64,000 nucleotides of DNA. Source: Deltaproteobacteria bacterium. GTDB taxonomy: Bacteria > Acidobacteriota > Thermoanaerobaculia > Multivoradales > JAHZIX01. The translations under genes and the position numbers were made by a program. The number at the start of each line of letters is the position of its first letter. The stretch's first letter is position 1. The notes beneath the pieces are model-generated. The model had not been told where the DNA came from, did not search any database, and saw only the letters and a program-made list of their open reading frames with translations. The DNA is taken from contig JAHZIX010000044.1 of NCBI GenBank assembly GCA_022601195.1, forward strand, positions 124,001-188,000, given 5' to 3'. Positions 40,814-49,883 of the stretch are shown piece after piece.

Positions 40814-40825
40814 ACGTTGTAACGT
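40814..40825. promoter_or_regulatory. Inverted repeat ACGTT-GT-AACGT upstream of the small secreted protein
   Basis: The repeat lies 31-43 nt before the start codon of the minus-strand small secreted protein, between its ribosome site and the AT-rich promoter region. It has the size of an operator for a dimeric regulator; nothing identifies the regulator. Confidence 0.3.
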
Positions 40826-41062
40826 ATGCAGATTACTCGATGAGCGGCAACTTACCGCCCTATTGAAAGGTTCAAAAAAGGGCCACAGGCGTGACACCTT
40901 GACAGAAAATTTTTGGAATTCATGAATATAAATCCCTCTATTACATAAATAATACACAGTCCCTGCGAACGACTTCCTCCTTAGGTAAGGCCATTCCGGA
41001 ACAGGGAAACGAATCGGGCAACTGTTTATAACAGAAGACTTAACTAGTCTTCAAGGAGAAAT

Positions 41063-41131
41063 ATGCCAATGTGCTTGACATTTGCCAAAGAACCAGGAAC
41101 AGCGCGAGTACTTCAGCTCCTGCTTCTGTAA
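41063..41131 (+). CDS. Candidate 22-residue small ORF
   Basis: ATG 41063 is preceded by AAGGAGAAAT, a near-perfect ribosome site, and the ORF ends at TAA 41131. The peptide would be MPMCLTFAKEPGTARVLQLL plus LL. An inverted repeat (41035-41051) ends one base before the ribosome site and could occlude or regulate it. No homologue is recognised and chance is a real alternative. Confidence 0.25.
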   Translation: MPMCLTFAKEPGTARVLQLLLL

Positions 41132-41203
41132 AAACTTCACTCGAACCGGACTTCCGTCTAGCTGCAAGTCGAGGCTCGGAAGGGGGCCTGCGGCTTGCGT
41201 CAA

Positions 41204-42874
41204 CTACGGATGTATTGTTTTGCGAGCCGACAGCATTGCCGAACTCGACGGATCATAGACGGAAACGACGAGGTCATGCTTCGCCTTGCGGAGCTTGAGC
41301 TTGGTCGAATACCCGAGGATCAGATCCTCCTTGGGCGGTTGTGGCAAGACAAGTTGAAGCGGGATAACAGGGATCTCGGAATGCTCTCCTGTCTGGTTGA
41401 TAACCACGACCCGAAGCTCCAACTGGGCCACATGACCGTTTTCCTGAGGAAGAAAAACGATCTCGCCAGCAGGAAAACGCACGTTCAAGGACACTTCGAC
41501 CTTACCGATACCGGCCCGTTTCCCCTTCCCCACTTCGATCTCTAAGGGTCGGCTACTGGGAGCGTTACCAAAGAGCAGGGAGCTTTCCACCATATGTGTA
41601 ATCTGACTCTGACGAGAAAGATCTTGAAAGCTCGCCCGGGACCGGACTTTCCATTTGCGACCTCGGACGCGGATCGAAATGTTGTGGGTTTCATCGTCTC
41701 CAGACCACTTGGGCGAAAATCCCAGCCAATAGAAAGACCGGGTGTCCTCCGCTGCTTTAGAGAGGCTATCCAGTCGAGCTGAGTTCAGCAAGACGCGCCC
41801 CCCCGTCGCCTGGGCCAGGTACCCTAGGGAGTCATGGAAATTCTGCTCCCGAATGAAAGCGGTATCTTCGAAGCCCCCAACCGCCTGTCCCTGGCCACGA
41901 ACGAAGTCTGCATTGTCGACCTCCGTGCTCAGCCCGGGCCCGTCGACTGGATAAAGTGTGTAACCCAAACGATTTGCGGTATCGCTCAGAGGTCGAAAAA
42001 GTTCCTCACCTCCGTCTATCCCGGAGCTGGAGATGAATCGAGCTCGACTACCGATGGCAAATTCTGCAGGATGGAAAGGCCAGCCTCCTGATAGCAGAAG
42101 CATGACCTTGCGGCCGGGGGGGTTGGCGAACCCGCGCAGAGTTGCCGCGGCCGCATCTACGACCCGACTCACTTGCGAGGCCACTTCGGCCGCATAGCGT
42201 TCCTCATCGATATCCAGTCGATCTGTAGAGGATTGATCCGAGACGAACCGATCTCCCGCGAAATCGGCCCGGTTTGAACGGTAACTGCGGAGGTCTGTAA
42301 TCCGCCTCATACCGTCGGTGGAACGTCGGGTGGCCTCCTTGAGAACCCGAGCCAACTCCGAAACTGACGTGCTCCAAGATGTCAGCATTTCTAGGCGATG
42401 ACCGGTGTAAGCCACAACTGCCATGCGGTCCTCAGGGCCGACTAGAGCTAGCTCCTCTATTAGAGCATCGAGGACCGCATTGCGATCTCGGGCCAGGGTG
42501 AAGTACTCGTCGATGAAGAGCAGGTAGCTTGTTCCAACCGGCTCTCCAGCAGACAGATTCGGATAGCTAGTTACAGCCCCTGCCGACTTGGCTTCTACCG
42601 CCGTTCCACCAAGAACTTCGCTAAAAAACTCGATGGCGGTTACCTCTCCGTCCACCTCTAACTCGAAATCTTCTGGTTGGAGGCCGGAAATGCGAATACC
42701 GTCCCGGTCCGTGACAACCGCTTCCAGATTGACGACCCTCACCTCGATGACTTCACCAAAGACGCCGGGCAGCTCCTCCTGTGCCACGACCCAGGAGCCA
42801 TGACAGAGAAAGAAGCCCAAGAACAAAACAGTCCAAAGCCTGCTCGAGGGGATCCAGTGCAAATTTCTCTTCAT
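41204..42874 (-). CDS. Exported VWFA-related protein (acidobacterial family)
   Basis: From ATG 42874 (GGAGG and GGAGA upstream) the protein has 556 residues and a signal peptide ending near WVVAQEE. The start has the acidobacterial VWFA-related pattern VRVVNLEAVVTDRDGIRIS, then LQPEDFELEVDG. The VWA fold follows, but the MIDAS is degenerate (LLFIDEYFT instead of DxSxS), so metal-dependent ligand binding may be lost. The tail holds beta-rich segments (VEVSLNVRFPAGEIVFLPQE). It lies 330 bases upstream of the candidate small ORF on the other strand. Function is unknown; a surface or adhesion role is inferred. Confidence 0.82.
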   Translation of the reverse strand: MKRNLHWIPSSRLWTVLFLGFFLCHGSWVVAQEELPGVFGEVIEVRVVNLEAVVTDRDGIRISGLQPEDFELEVDGEVTAIEFFSEVLGGTAVEAKSAGAVTSYPNLSAGEPVGTSYLLFIDEYFTLARDRNAVLDALIEELALVGPEDRMAVVAYTGHRLEMLTSWSTSVSELARVLKEATRRSTDGMRRITDLRSYRSNRADFAGDRFVSDQSSTDRLDIDEERYAAEVASQVSRVVDAAAATLRGFANPPGRKVMLLLSGGWPFHPAEFAIGSRARFISSSGIDGGEELFRPLSDTANRLGYTLYPVDGPGLSTEVDNADFVRGQGQAVGGFEDTAFIREQNFHDSLGYLAQATGGRVLLNSARLDSLSKAAEDTRSFYWLGFSPKWSGDDETHNISIRVRGRKWKVRSRASFQDLSRQSQITHMVESSLLFGNAPSSRPLEIEVGKGKRAGIGKVEVSLNVRFPAGEIVFLPQENGHVAQLELRVVVINQTGEHSEIPVIPLQLVLPQPPKEDLILGYSTKLKLRKAKHDLVVSVYDPSSSAMLSARKTIHP

Positions 42875-43052
42875 CACTGTTCTCCAACCTCCAAGAAATG
42901 AGCGGTGCCGTAAGCCCGGCACCGGACCTAGAGTCGTCGACGATCTAAGCTCGCGACCCTCTCAGTTCGAAAACACCTTCGGAGCCGGGTCGAATTCCCA
43001 GGGGAATGCTTCCCCTCTTTTCCCAATGCTCCCTGGTACCCGAACCCTCTGT

Positions 43053-44162
43053 TCAAGAGCCTAGCTCTGGCTCCTCCTGATCGGCATCAGGCCCGAGATA
43101 GACCCTCGAGGAGCGGTACAGATCCAGCCAGTGTCCCACGAACACCTGAATCGCCGCAGTGACGGGAACCGCCAGCAGCATCCCGAAGAAACCAAAAAGG
43201 CTGCCACCAGCGATAATCGCCAATAGAACCCAAACGGGATGCAAGTTGACGCTCTTGCTCAGGATTCGCGGGCTCAGAACCGTACCCTCCAAGAGTTGCG
43301 CACCGCCAAAAACAGCGATCACTCCCAGTAGCCGGGGCAGGCTTTGATACTCAGCCCAGGTGAGCAGCAGGGCGGGCGCCAGCCCCACGACCAGAGCCAT
43401 GTAAGGAATCATGTTCGCCAAGCCCGCCAGGAAGCCGATCGCCAGACCCAAGGGAACACCCAGGATGAGAAGCCCCAAAGCGTTGATCGTCGCTAGTACC
43501 AGGGCGATCGTCAACTGCCCACGCAAGAAACTCGCCACAGCACTGTTGACCTCTCCAAGCCGTTCTTCAACCAGCTCTCTATACGGCTTCGGAATCAGCC
43601 CTGAAGCCGCCCTTTTGATCTTGGGCAGATCGACCAAAAGGTAAAAGGCAAAAACGGGGACGAATACCAAGTTGAGCAAGAAGAGCACAAATTGCAAAAC
43701 ACTCGAAAAAGCCCTTCCCGCACGACGACCTATGGAAGCTGCAAGCTTCGGAAAGTTCTCCTTCAGAGAATCTACTGCCCGCCGCTGAACCTCTTCCACC
43801 GCCTGGGGAAATCTAGCTTCCAAACGTTCCAACAGGGGCTTCGCCTGCTCTCTTAGGTGCTCGGTATAGCGGGGGAGATTCTCTCGAAGAACCTCGAACT
43901 GGTCATTCATAGCTGGGATGATGTACACCACCAAGCCAGTCACGGCAAGAACGAGAATGAGGGCAATGGCGATGACTCCGGTGACTCTCGACCGGCCTTT
44001 CTTCTCGAACCAGCTCACCGCTGGATCGAAGAGATAAGCTAAAGCGAGGCCCAGGAGCAAGGGCATGAAGATGCTGTCGAAAACAATCAGGATGACGAGG
44101 GCGGCAATCATCGAACCGCCAAAAATCAACAGCCTTAGGACAGCTGGGTCGGGCCGCTTCAC
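43053..44162 (-). CDS. AI-2E family transporter (UPF0118/PerM)
   Basis: The protein has 369 residues with about eight hydrophobic segments arranged as in the family. The paired N-terminal helices (LLIFGGSMIAALVILIVFD, LLLGLALAYLFDPAVSWFEK) are followed by a long amphipathic region, then the conserved membrane core (GVPLGLAIGFLAGLANMIPY, LLAIIAGGSLFGFFGMLLAV). Members export small molecules or exchange Na+/H+, and few export autoinducer-2, so the substrate is open. The gene is 117 nt downstream of dinB on the same strand. Confidence 0.9.
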   Translation of the reverse strand: MKRPDPAVLRLLIFGGSMIAALVILIVFDSIFMPLLLGLALAYLFDPAVSWFEKKGRSRVTGVIAIALILVLAVTGLVVYIIPAMNDQFEVLRENLPRYTEHLREQAKPLLERLEARFPQAVEEVQRRAVDSLKENFPKLAASIGRRAGRAFSSVLQFVLFLLNLVFVPVFAFYLLVDLPKIKRAASGLIPKPYRELVEERLGEVNSAVASFLRGQLTIALVLATINALGLLILGVPLGLAIGFLAGLANMIPYMALVVGLAPALLLTWAEYQSLPRLLGVIAVFGGAQLLEGTVLSPRILSKSVNLHPVWVLLAIIAGGSLFGFFGMLLAVPVTAAIQVFVGHWLDLYRSSRVYLGPDADQEEPELGS

Positions 44163-44279
44163 AAGATGTCCTTTCTCGACGTTTCCTTCCGCGGCAACCG
44201 ATTCTTCCTCGGCAACATGTACTTCCTCCTGCTGCTACGGTTGAAGTCTTTCTGACAAGCATACCCTAGGCCAAAGTTC

Positions 44280-45389
44280 CTAGATGCCCAGTAAGGGGAA
44301 AAGAGACAGCTGGATCGGCCCCCCCTTCTCCAACTTCGAGACGCTCACCCCCAAGAGACGCACTCTCCTCTGAGCCGCCTCAGTGCGGCGCAGGAGAAGT
44401 CGCGACGCAGCGGCCAAAACCTCTGAATCTCGGGTAGAAACTGCCAACGTCATCGATCGGCTGAGGGTTGTAAAATCCGGGTAACGAACCTTCAATGTGA
44501 CTGTATAGGCGGTCAAATCACGCCGCTCCAGACCCTGGGCTACTTGATCTGCAAGGCGATTGATTTCTGCTTCCATGGCGGATAGGTGGGCCAGGTCGTT
44601 GCGAAACGTATTCTCAGCCCCGAGGCTCTTTCTCTGTCGGTGAGCCTGAACTCTCCTCGAATCAAGGCCGTGGGCGAAGTCGTGCAAGCCTTTTCCGTGG
44701 CGCCCAAAACGCTGTACCAAGACTTCTAGGTCGATGGCCCGCAGATCTGCAATGAGCTCCACTCCCAGTTCCTTCAGCTTCGCTCCCGTAGCTGGTCCAA
44801 CCCCCTGTAGACGCCGGACCGGCAAGGGGTCGAGGAAGGCCTGTACTTTCTTCGGAGGAATCACCGTCAGCCCGTCCGGTTTATCAAAGTCAGATGCGAT
44901 CTTGGCGACCAACTTGTTGGGGCCCACACCGACACTCACGGTCAGGGCGCACTCCTCGAGCACTCGACGGCGAATTTCTTGAGCCAATGCCGTAGCGCTA
45001 GGAAAGTCCCCCAGGTGGTTGGTTACATCCAGGTAAGCCTCATCCAAGGAAAGGGTTTGGACCGCCGGAGTAAAGGAGCGATAGATGGCAAAGATCCGCT
45101 CGGATTCCTGCCGGTAGCGGGAAAACTCTGCCCGAAGAAAAATCGCCTCTGGACAGAGGCGCTTGGCTTGCGCAGCCGGCATGGCCGAGTGAACCCCAAA
45201 ACGCCGAGCCTCGTAACTTGCCGCTGCCACCACTCCACGACCGGACGGATCCCCTCCGATGAGCACCGGTTTACCCTGGAGGCTTGGGTCGTCACGAATG
45301 TGGACAGCTGCGTAGAAGCAGTCCATGTCGCAGTGAAGGATTCGGCGGGGAACCACTTCTCTTGGCTCTGAAGGACTGGACATCTCCAT
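44280..45389 (-). CDS. dinB: DNA polymerase IV (Y-family, DinB)
   Basis: The protein has 369 residues, close to the family length. The first metal-site motif is ILHCDMDCFYAAVHIRD, with His where most DinB have Glu after AAV. The second is LSLDEAYLDVT (Asp-Glu). The helix-hairpin-helix PVRRLQGVGPATGAKL and the little finger follow, and the C-terminal IQLSLFPL is a beta-clamp-binding motif. It performs error-prone translesion synthesis. An ATG at 45383 is also possible. An inverted repeat 12-41 nt upstream of the start could be an SOS or other operator. Confidence 0.94.
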   Translation of the reverse strand: MEMSSPSEPREVVPRRILHCDMDCFYAAVHIRDDPSLQGKPVLIGGDPSGRGVVAAASYEARRFGVHSAMPAAQAKRLCPEAIFLRAEFSRYRQESERIFAIYRSFTPAVQTLSLDEAYLDVTNHLGDFPSATALAQEIRRRVLEECALTVSVGVGPNKLVAKIASDFDKPDGLTVIPPKKVQAFLDPLPVRRLQGVGPATGAKLKELGVELIADLRAIDLEVLVQRFGRHGKGLHDFAHGLDSRRVQAHRQRKSLGAENTFRNDLAHLSAMEAEINRLADQVAQGLERRDLTAYTVTLKVRYPDFTTLSRSMTLAVSTRDSEVLAAASRLLLRRTEAAQRRVRLLGVSVSKLEKGGPIQLSLFPLLGI

Positions 45390-45400
45390 AAGGGTCTCTA

Positions 45401-45430
45401 TTTTTTCAGTCGAATTCCACCCTGAAAAAA
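45401..45430. promoter_or_regulatory. 9-bp inverted repeat upstream of dinB
   Basis: TTTTTTCAG (45401-45409) and CTGAAAAAA (45422-45430), separated by 12 bases, are perfect mirror complements. The position (12-41 nt before the dinB start) fits an operator. It does not match the E. coli LexA box (CTGT-N8-ACAG). It could instead terminate fumC transcription, since its second arm is a T-run on the minus strand. Confidence 0.4.
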
Positions 45431-45548
45431 ATCAAGAACGCCACCTGATGACGGAAAGCGAATGCTTCGATTCCCCCGGGGCCCGCTGAGGAGAACCTAG
45501 AATTCTCTGCGGTTAGTTCGCTCTATACCGAGAGATCTGCACGGGAAA

Positions 45549-46952
45549 TTAGCCCCCCTGGATCCCGCCTTCCGTCATGCCACGAGCATCCAAAGCCTCT
45601 GCCAGTTCCTCCGCTGGAAGAACCTGACGCTCGATAGCCAGCTCCCGGACGGTGCGCCCGGTAGCAAAGGCTTCTTTGGCGATTGCTGCCGCAGCGTCAT
45701 ATCCGATCTTGGGTACTAGTGAGGTCACCATGGCAAGGGACTTTTCGACCATCTCACGATTCCGTTCTCGATTGGCTTCGATACCGGCGACGCATTTCTC
45801 AGCCAAAAGACTCGAACCATTGGCGAGGATCTCGATGGATTGGAGAAGATTGTAGGCAATCACTGGCATCATGACATTGAGCTCGAAATTCCCAGCCATT
45901 CCTGCGACGGCAATCGTCGCATCGTTGCCGACCACTTGGGCGGTGACCATGAGCACCGACTCTGGAATCACTGGATTGATCTTGCCGGGCATGATCGAGC
46001 TTCCCGGCTGCAGGCTGGGAACGGAAATTTCGGCAATACCGGTTCGAGGACCGGAGGAAAGCCAGCGGATGTCATTGGCGATTTTGGTCAAGGAAACCGC
46101 AATGGTCTTCAAAGCGCCGGATGTTTCCACTGCGGCATCCTTTGCTGCCAGGGCCTCGAATTTATTCGGTGCCGGCGTAAAGGGGTGCCCCGTCTTTTCA
46201 GCAATTCGCTCGATGACACCATCAGCAAAGCCGGGAGGGGCGTTTAGGCCGGTCCCCACCGCGGTCCCCCCAAGAGCCAGCTGCGCCAACCTTGGCTTGA
46301 CCGCCTCCAGACGCTCCAATCCGTAGCGCACTTGCTGAGCATAGCTCCCAAATTCTTGTCCGAGACGCACTGGAACGGCATCCGCTAGATGGGTACGGCC
46401 AATCTTGACCACATCATCAAACTCCACCGCTTTGGCCTCGAGGGCTTCCGCGAGCTGCACCAGGGCTGGCTCCAGATCTTCCACCAAAGCCCCATAGGCC
46501 GAGATGTGGATAGCGGTGGGAATCGTGTCGTTGCTCGATTGGCCCGCGTTGACATGGTCATTGGGGTGCACTGGAGCTTTGCGGCCTACCACCCCTCCCA
46601 GGATCTCGATAGCCCGATTGGCGACCACCTCGTTGGTGTTCATATTGGTCGAGGTGCCGGAGCCCGTTTGGAAAATATCTAGAGGAAAGTCTCCATCGTG
46701 ACGCCCTTCAATCACTTCGTCAGACGCCTGAACGATCGCCTGGGCCAATTCCGCCTCGACGATCCCCATCTCCTCGTTGACGACCGCTGCTGCCCTCTTG
46801 ATGGACCCCATGGCAGCAATAAATCGTCGCGGAAAGCGCAGTCCGCTGACGGGGAAATTCCGGCGGGCTCGCTCTGTTTGGGCGCCATAATATCCGTCGG
46901 CTGGAACCTCGATTTCGCCAAGGCTGTCCTTCTCGATTCTTGTCTCCGTCAT
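45549..46952 (-). CDS. fumC: Fumarate hydratase, class II
   Basis: The enzyme hydrates fumarate to malate in the TCA cycle and needs no iron-sulfur cluster. From ATG 46952 (GGGAG upstream) it has 467 residues, the standard length; the frame extends to 47003 without family similarity. The superfamily signature is intact as QPGSSIMPGKINPVIPE. The N-terminal IEVPADGYYGAQTERARRNF and the substrate region QTGSGTSTNMNTNEV also match. The gene lies between dinB and the thiolase gene on the same strand, with gaps over 150 nt, so it is probably transcribed separately. Confidence 0.96.
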   Translation of the reverse strand: MTETRIEKDSLGEIEVPADGYYGAQTERARRNFPVSGLRFPRRFIAAMGSIKRAAAVVNEEMGIVEAELAQAIVQASDEVIEGRHDGDFPLDIFQTGSGTSTNMNTNEVVANRAIEILGGVVGRKAPVHPNDHVNAGQSSNDTIPTAIHISAYGALVEDLEPALVQLAEALEAKAVEFDDVVKIGRTHLADAVPVRLGQEFGSYAQQVRYGLERLEAVKPRLAQLALGGTAVGTGLNAPPGFADGVIERIAEKTGHPFTPAPNKFEALAAKDAAVETSGALKTIAVSLTKIANDIRWLSSGPRTGIAEISVPSLQPGSSIMPGKINPVIPESVLMVTAQVVGNDATIAVAGMAGNFELNVMMPVIAYNLLQSIEILANGSSLLAEKCVAGIEANRERNREMVEKSLAMVTSLVPKIGYDAAAAIAKEAFATGRTVRELAIERQVLPAEELAEALDARGMTEGGIQGG

Positions 46953-47156
46953 GACTGACTCCCAATGAACTCTCGAGGCAATTTTCGATTTCTGCTCCGC
47001 CAACGGCGCAGCACCATGCTAGCGAAGGAACCCTGTCGGGGGAAGAATCTGCGAGCAAGAAACACCCAAGACGGCTCTCAGCTCGGATCTTTCGGTGGCA
47101 GCAGGGCAATGATGAACAAGGCTTTCCCCTTGGTTTTTGGGAGAACCGAAGGAGGC

Positions 47157-48422
47157 TCAGGCCTCCTGGTAACTCTCCAAAATCATGGCGGCAGCGGTAG
47201 CACCAGCACCACAAATACTGATCAGGCCATAGCGAGAGCCCCGGCGCTTCATCTCGTTCGCCAAAGTGGTTGCGATGCGAGCTCCAGTGGCTGCGAAAGG
47301 GTGCCCGACTGCCAGGGAGCTGCCAAGCACATTCAACTTGTCGCGGTCCACCGCGCCGATCGCCGGTTCCTTCCAGCCCTCTTCCCAGGCCTTCAAATTG
47401 CAGAGGACCTGACCGCCAAAAGCCTCGTGCATCTCGATGAGATCCATATCCCCCAGAGTCAGGCCGGCCTTGCGCAAGACCCGCGGTACGGCCAAGCCTG
47501 GCCCCATCAAAAGCCCGTCGTCCGGGTGAATGCTGGCAAACTCGAAGGCCTTCAAGATCGCCAAAGGAGTCCGCCCCTCCTGCTTCGCCTTCGCTTCAGA
47601 CATCAGGAGCACCGAAGCAGCGCCATCCGTGAGCGGGCTCGAATTGCCAGCAGTGAGCGTGCCGGTGGGGGACCGGTCGAAAACCGGGCGGAGCTTTGCG
47701 AGCTTCTCCAGCGTCGTAGTGGGACGAATCAAAGTATCGTGGCTCAAACCGTCGAGAGGATGAATTTCCGCTGGCAACCGGCCATCCTCGGTGGCCCTAT
47801 GGGCGCCCTGATGGGAAGCTAACGCGAGCTCATCCTGGGGACCACGCTCGATCTTCCACTCCTTGACCATGAGCTCGGTGTGATCTCCCATGGACAGACC
47901 CGTGGAAGGCTCGGCAACGGAGGGGGCTCGGGGAAGAAAATCCTTGGGCCGGAGCTTGGCAAACAGGCCAAGGCGCTTGCCGAAGGTCTTGGCGGAGTTC
48001 GCATCCATGAAGATGCGGCTCGCCTTGCTACCGAAGCGTAGCGCCGGGTTCGACATCGACTCCACCCCGCCGGCGATGCCCACCTCGGTGCGACCAGCGC
48101 GAATCGAGTCGTGCACCATGGCCATGGCCGTTAGACCCGTAATGCAATTGTCCGAAACCGACACGGCCCGCACCTCGGCCGGCAAGCGGCTCGAAAAGAC
48201 GACCTCTCTCGCCATGTGGGGAAGACCTGGATCGAGAGTGACGATTCCATAGATCAACTCGTCCACCAGGGCTGGGTCTAGCTCCTGCTTCTGGAGCAGA
48301 CCGTCCACCGAGTGACAGGCCAAATCCAGGGCTCGGTGCTGACGAAAGACCGTACCGGCCTTGACGAAGGGCGTGCGAGCCCCTCCCATGATTGCGACGC
48401 GGGGGTTTCCGTCTCCGGACAT
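47157..48422 (-). CDS. Acetyl-CoA acyltransferase (thiolase, FadI-like)
   Basis: The protein has 421 residues. The acylated Cys93 lies in VSVSDNCITGLTAM; the catalytic His are in IEMHEAFGGQ and AVGHPFAATGAR; the second Cys is in SICGAGATAAAM. The length and the KAxxxNxT-type middle (TAGNSSPLTDGAASVLLMSE) match degradative thiolases such as FadI, which release acetyl-CoA in beta-oxidation. No hydroxyacyl-CoA dehydrogenase is next to it. The final glycine-rich motif reads CGAGA where many thiolases have CGGGG. It is likely monocistronic. Confidence 0.9.
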   Translation of the reverse strand: MSGDGNPRVAIMGGARTPFVKAGTVFRQHRALDLACHSVDGLLQKQELDPALVDELIYGIVTLDPGLPHMAREVVFSSRLPAEVRAVSVSDNCITGLTAMAMVHDSIRAGRTEVGIAGGVESMSNPALRFGSKASRIFMDANSAKTFGKRLGLFAKLRPKDFLPRAPSVAEPSTGLSMGDHTELMVKEWKIERGPQDELALASHQGAHRATEDGRLPAEIHPLDGLSHDTLIRPTTTLEKLAKLRPVFDRSPTGTLTAGNSSPLTDGAASVLLMSEAKAKQEGRTPLAILKAFEFASIHPDDGLLMGPGLAVPRVLRKAGLTLGDMDLIEMHEAFGGQVLCNLKAWEEGWKEPAIGAVDRDKLNVLGSSLAVGHPFAATGARIATTLANEMKRRGSRYGLISICGAGATAAAMILESYQEA

Positions 48423-48544
48423 AAGGCATTTCTCCTGGAAATCGGTTGAGTATCCGTAAAAGATCCTACCGCGAATACAAATTCAGCAACTTCTGGTCAA
48501 ACTTGACGAGAAAGCGCATCGCCGTCCCTAATCGCCCAACCGCC

Positions 48545-49636
48545 CTATACGTTGAACCGAAAGTGCACTACTTCACCATCTAGCAGCACGTAATCCTTGC
48601 CTTCCAGGCGCCATTTCCCCGCTTCCTTCGCTCCCTGCTCACCCCTGTAGGCAATGAAGTCGTCGTAGGAAATCACCTCGGCCCGGATGAAACCTTTCTC
48701 GAAATCCGTGTGGATCACCGCTGCGCCCTTCGGTGCCTTGGATCCGATCCTGACCGTCCAAGCACGGACTTCCTTCTCTCCCGCGGTAAAAAAGGTCTGG
48801 AGCCCCAAGAGCTGGTAGCCGGCCCGAATCACCCGATCCAAACCAGGCTCCTCCATGCCGAGATCAGCGAGGAACTCAGCCCTTTCCCCAGCCTCCAACT
48901 CGGCGATCTCCGACTCCAACTTGTTGCAGATCGTGACGACCTCCGCTCCCTCCTGTAGGGCGATCTCCTTGACCGCGTCGAGGTGAGGATTGTTCTCGAA
49001 ACCCTCCTCGTCGACATTGGCGATGTACATCGTCGGCTTCGCAGTCAAAAGGTGCAGTGGCCGGAGCTGTTTGCGCTCCTCTGGCTTCAACTCTAGGGAG
49101 CGCAGCGGTTTGGTGGCATCCAGGTGCGGCTGAACCTTTTCCAGTACTGCCTTCAGGGCCACCGCCTCCTTGTCACCGCTCTTGGCAGTCCGGGTCGCTC
49201 GATCCAGGGCTTTCTCTACCGTCTGTAGATCTGCCAAAGCCAATTCCGTGTGGATAACGTCGATATCGTCCGCCGGACTGATCCGAGCGGAAACGTGAAC
49301 CACATTCTCGTCCTCAAAACACCGAACGACATGGGCAATGGCATCCACCTCCCGGATATGCGCCAGGAATTGATTGCCCAACCCTTCTCCCTTCGATGCT
49401 CCGGCCACCAAGCCGGCGATGTCGGTGAATTGCATGGAGGTAGGGACGACCTTTTGAGGTTTGACGATCTCGGCCAAGCAATCTAGCCGCGGGTCCGGCA
49501 GAGGCACGATGCCGGCGTTGGGCTCGATCGTACAAAAGGGGAAATTTTCTGCAGCGATGCCCGATTGGGTCAACGCATTGAACAAGGTGGACTTTCCGAC
49601 ATTCGGCAAACCGACAATTCCGCAGCTGAAACCCAT
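48545..49636 (-). CDS. ychF: YchF/OLA1-type ATPase
   Basis: The protein has 363 residues, the exact family length. The P-loop is GLPNVGKSTLFNAL (about 8-21); FTDIAGLVAGASKGEGLGNQ carries switch II; and the specificity motif is NVDEE where GTPases have NKxD, which explains ATP preference. The C-terminal TGS domain (FTAGEKEVRAWTVRIGSKAP) ends in LLDGEVVHFRFNV. The family affects translation and redox stress responses. It is conserved, single-copy and not visibly in an operon here. Confidence 0.97.
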   Translation of the reverse strand: MGFSCGIVGLPNVGKSTLFNALTQSGIAAENFPFCTIEPNAGIVPLPDPRLDCLAEIVKPQKVVPTSMQFTDIAGLVAGASKGEGLGNQFLAHIREVDAIAHVVRCFEDENVVHVSARISPADDIDVIHTELALADLQTVEKALDRATRTAKSGDKEAVALKAVLEKVQPHLDATKPLRSLELKPEERKQLRPLHLLTAKPTMYIANVDEEGFENNPHLDAVKEIALQEGAEVVTICNKLESEIAELEAGERAEFLADLGMEEPGLDRVIRAGYQLLGLQTFFTAGEKEVRAWTVRIGSKAPKGAAVIHTDFEKGFIRAEVISYDDFIAYRGEQGAKEAGKWRLEGKDYVLLDGEVVHFRFNV

Positions 49637-49734
49637 AGCTCTACTCGCTGATCTAGAAGTTTGAGATTTTTAAGACGGGAGCCCCACTGACAGACCAGCG
49701 CGACAGCAACGATTCTACCACGCCTAACCGCAGC

Positions 49735-49850
49735 GCCCCCCCTCTCGGTGTCAGGCATGCACTCCGTGCATTGCTTAAATACAGCGCACAACCAGGATGG
49801 GTAATTTACCTTTGCATGGAACGCATGCCTGACACTCGGAGGGAGGGGTT
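49735..49850. mobile_element. REPIN/MITE-like imperfect palindrome
   Basis: GTGTCAGGCATGC (49748-49760) is repeated perfectly inverted at 49823-49835. The similarity continues inward: ACTCCGTGC after the left arm corresponds to GTTCCATGC on the opposite strand of the right arm. The C-rich and G-rich flanks (about 49735-49745 and 49840-49848) also pair roughly. Two arms with a ~62-base centre and no gene are the form of REP-doublets or small non-autonomous elements mobilised by RAYT-type transposases. Family membership is from memory; no transposase lies in the window. Confidence 0.6.
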
Positions 49851-49883
49851 GCCAATCACTGTACTAGGTGTCATAGTACACCT
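49849..49883 (+). promoter_or_regulatory. Leaderless promoter with palindromic operator for the YtrA regulator
   Basis: TTGCCA (49849-49854), 17 bases, then CATAGT (49872-49877) form a sigma70-type promoter. Transcription would start about 6-7 nt later, at or next to the ATG (49884), with no ribosome site. Two inverted repeats overlap the spacer and -10: GTACTA-N7-TAGTAC (49861-49879) and AGGTGT-N6-ACACCT (49866-49883). This layout suits autorepression by the GntR/YtrA protein encoded next. Confidence 0.65.

Larger units (their letters stand above)
40783..41203. other. AT-rich intergenic region with inverted repeats and a candidate small ORF
   Basis: This 421-base stretch has lower GC than its neighbours. 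It holds a TTGACA at 40899-40904 followed by an AT-rich tract reaching TATAAAT (40927 onward), a palindrome at 40814-40825, an AAGACT/AGTCTT inverted repeat at 41035-41051, and a 22-codon ORF with a strong ribosome site at 41063-41131. No larger gene is supported. Confidence 0.45.

Noticed and set aside
46965..47822. 285-codon plus-strand ORF opposite fumC and the thiolase gene
   Set aside because: Antisense to a thiolase with complete catalytic motifs; low-complexity and basic composition without similarity.
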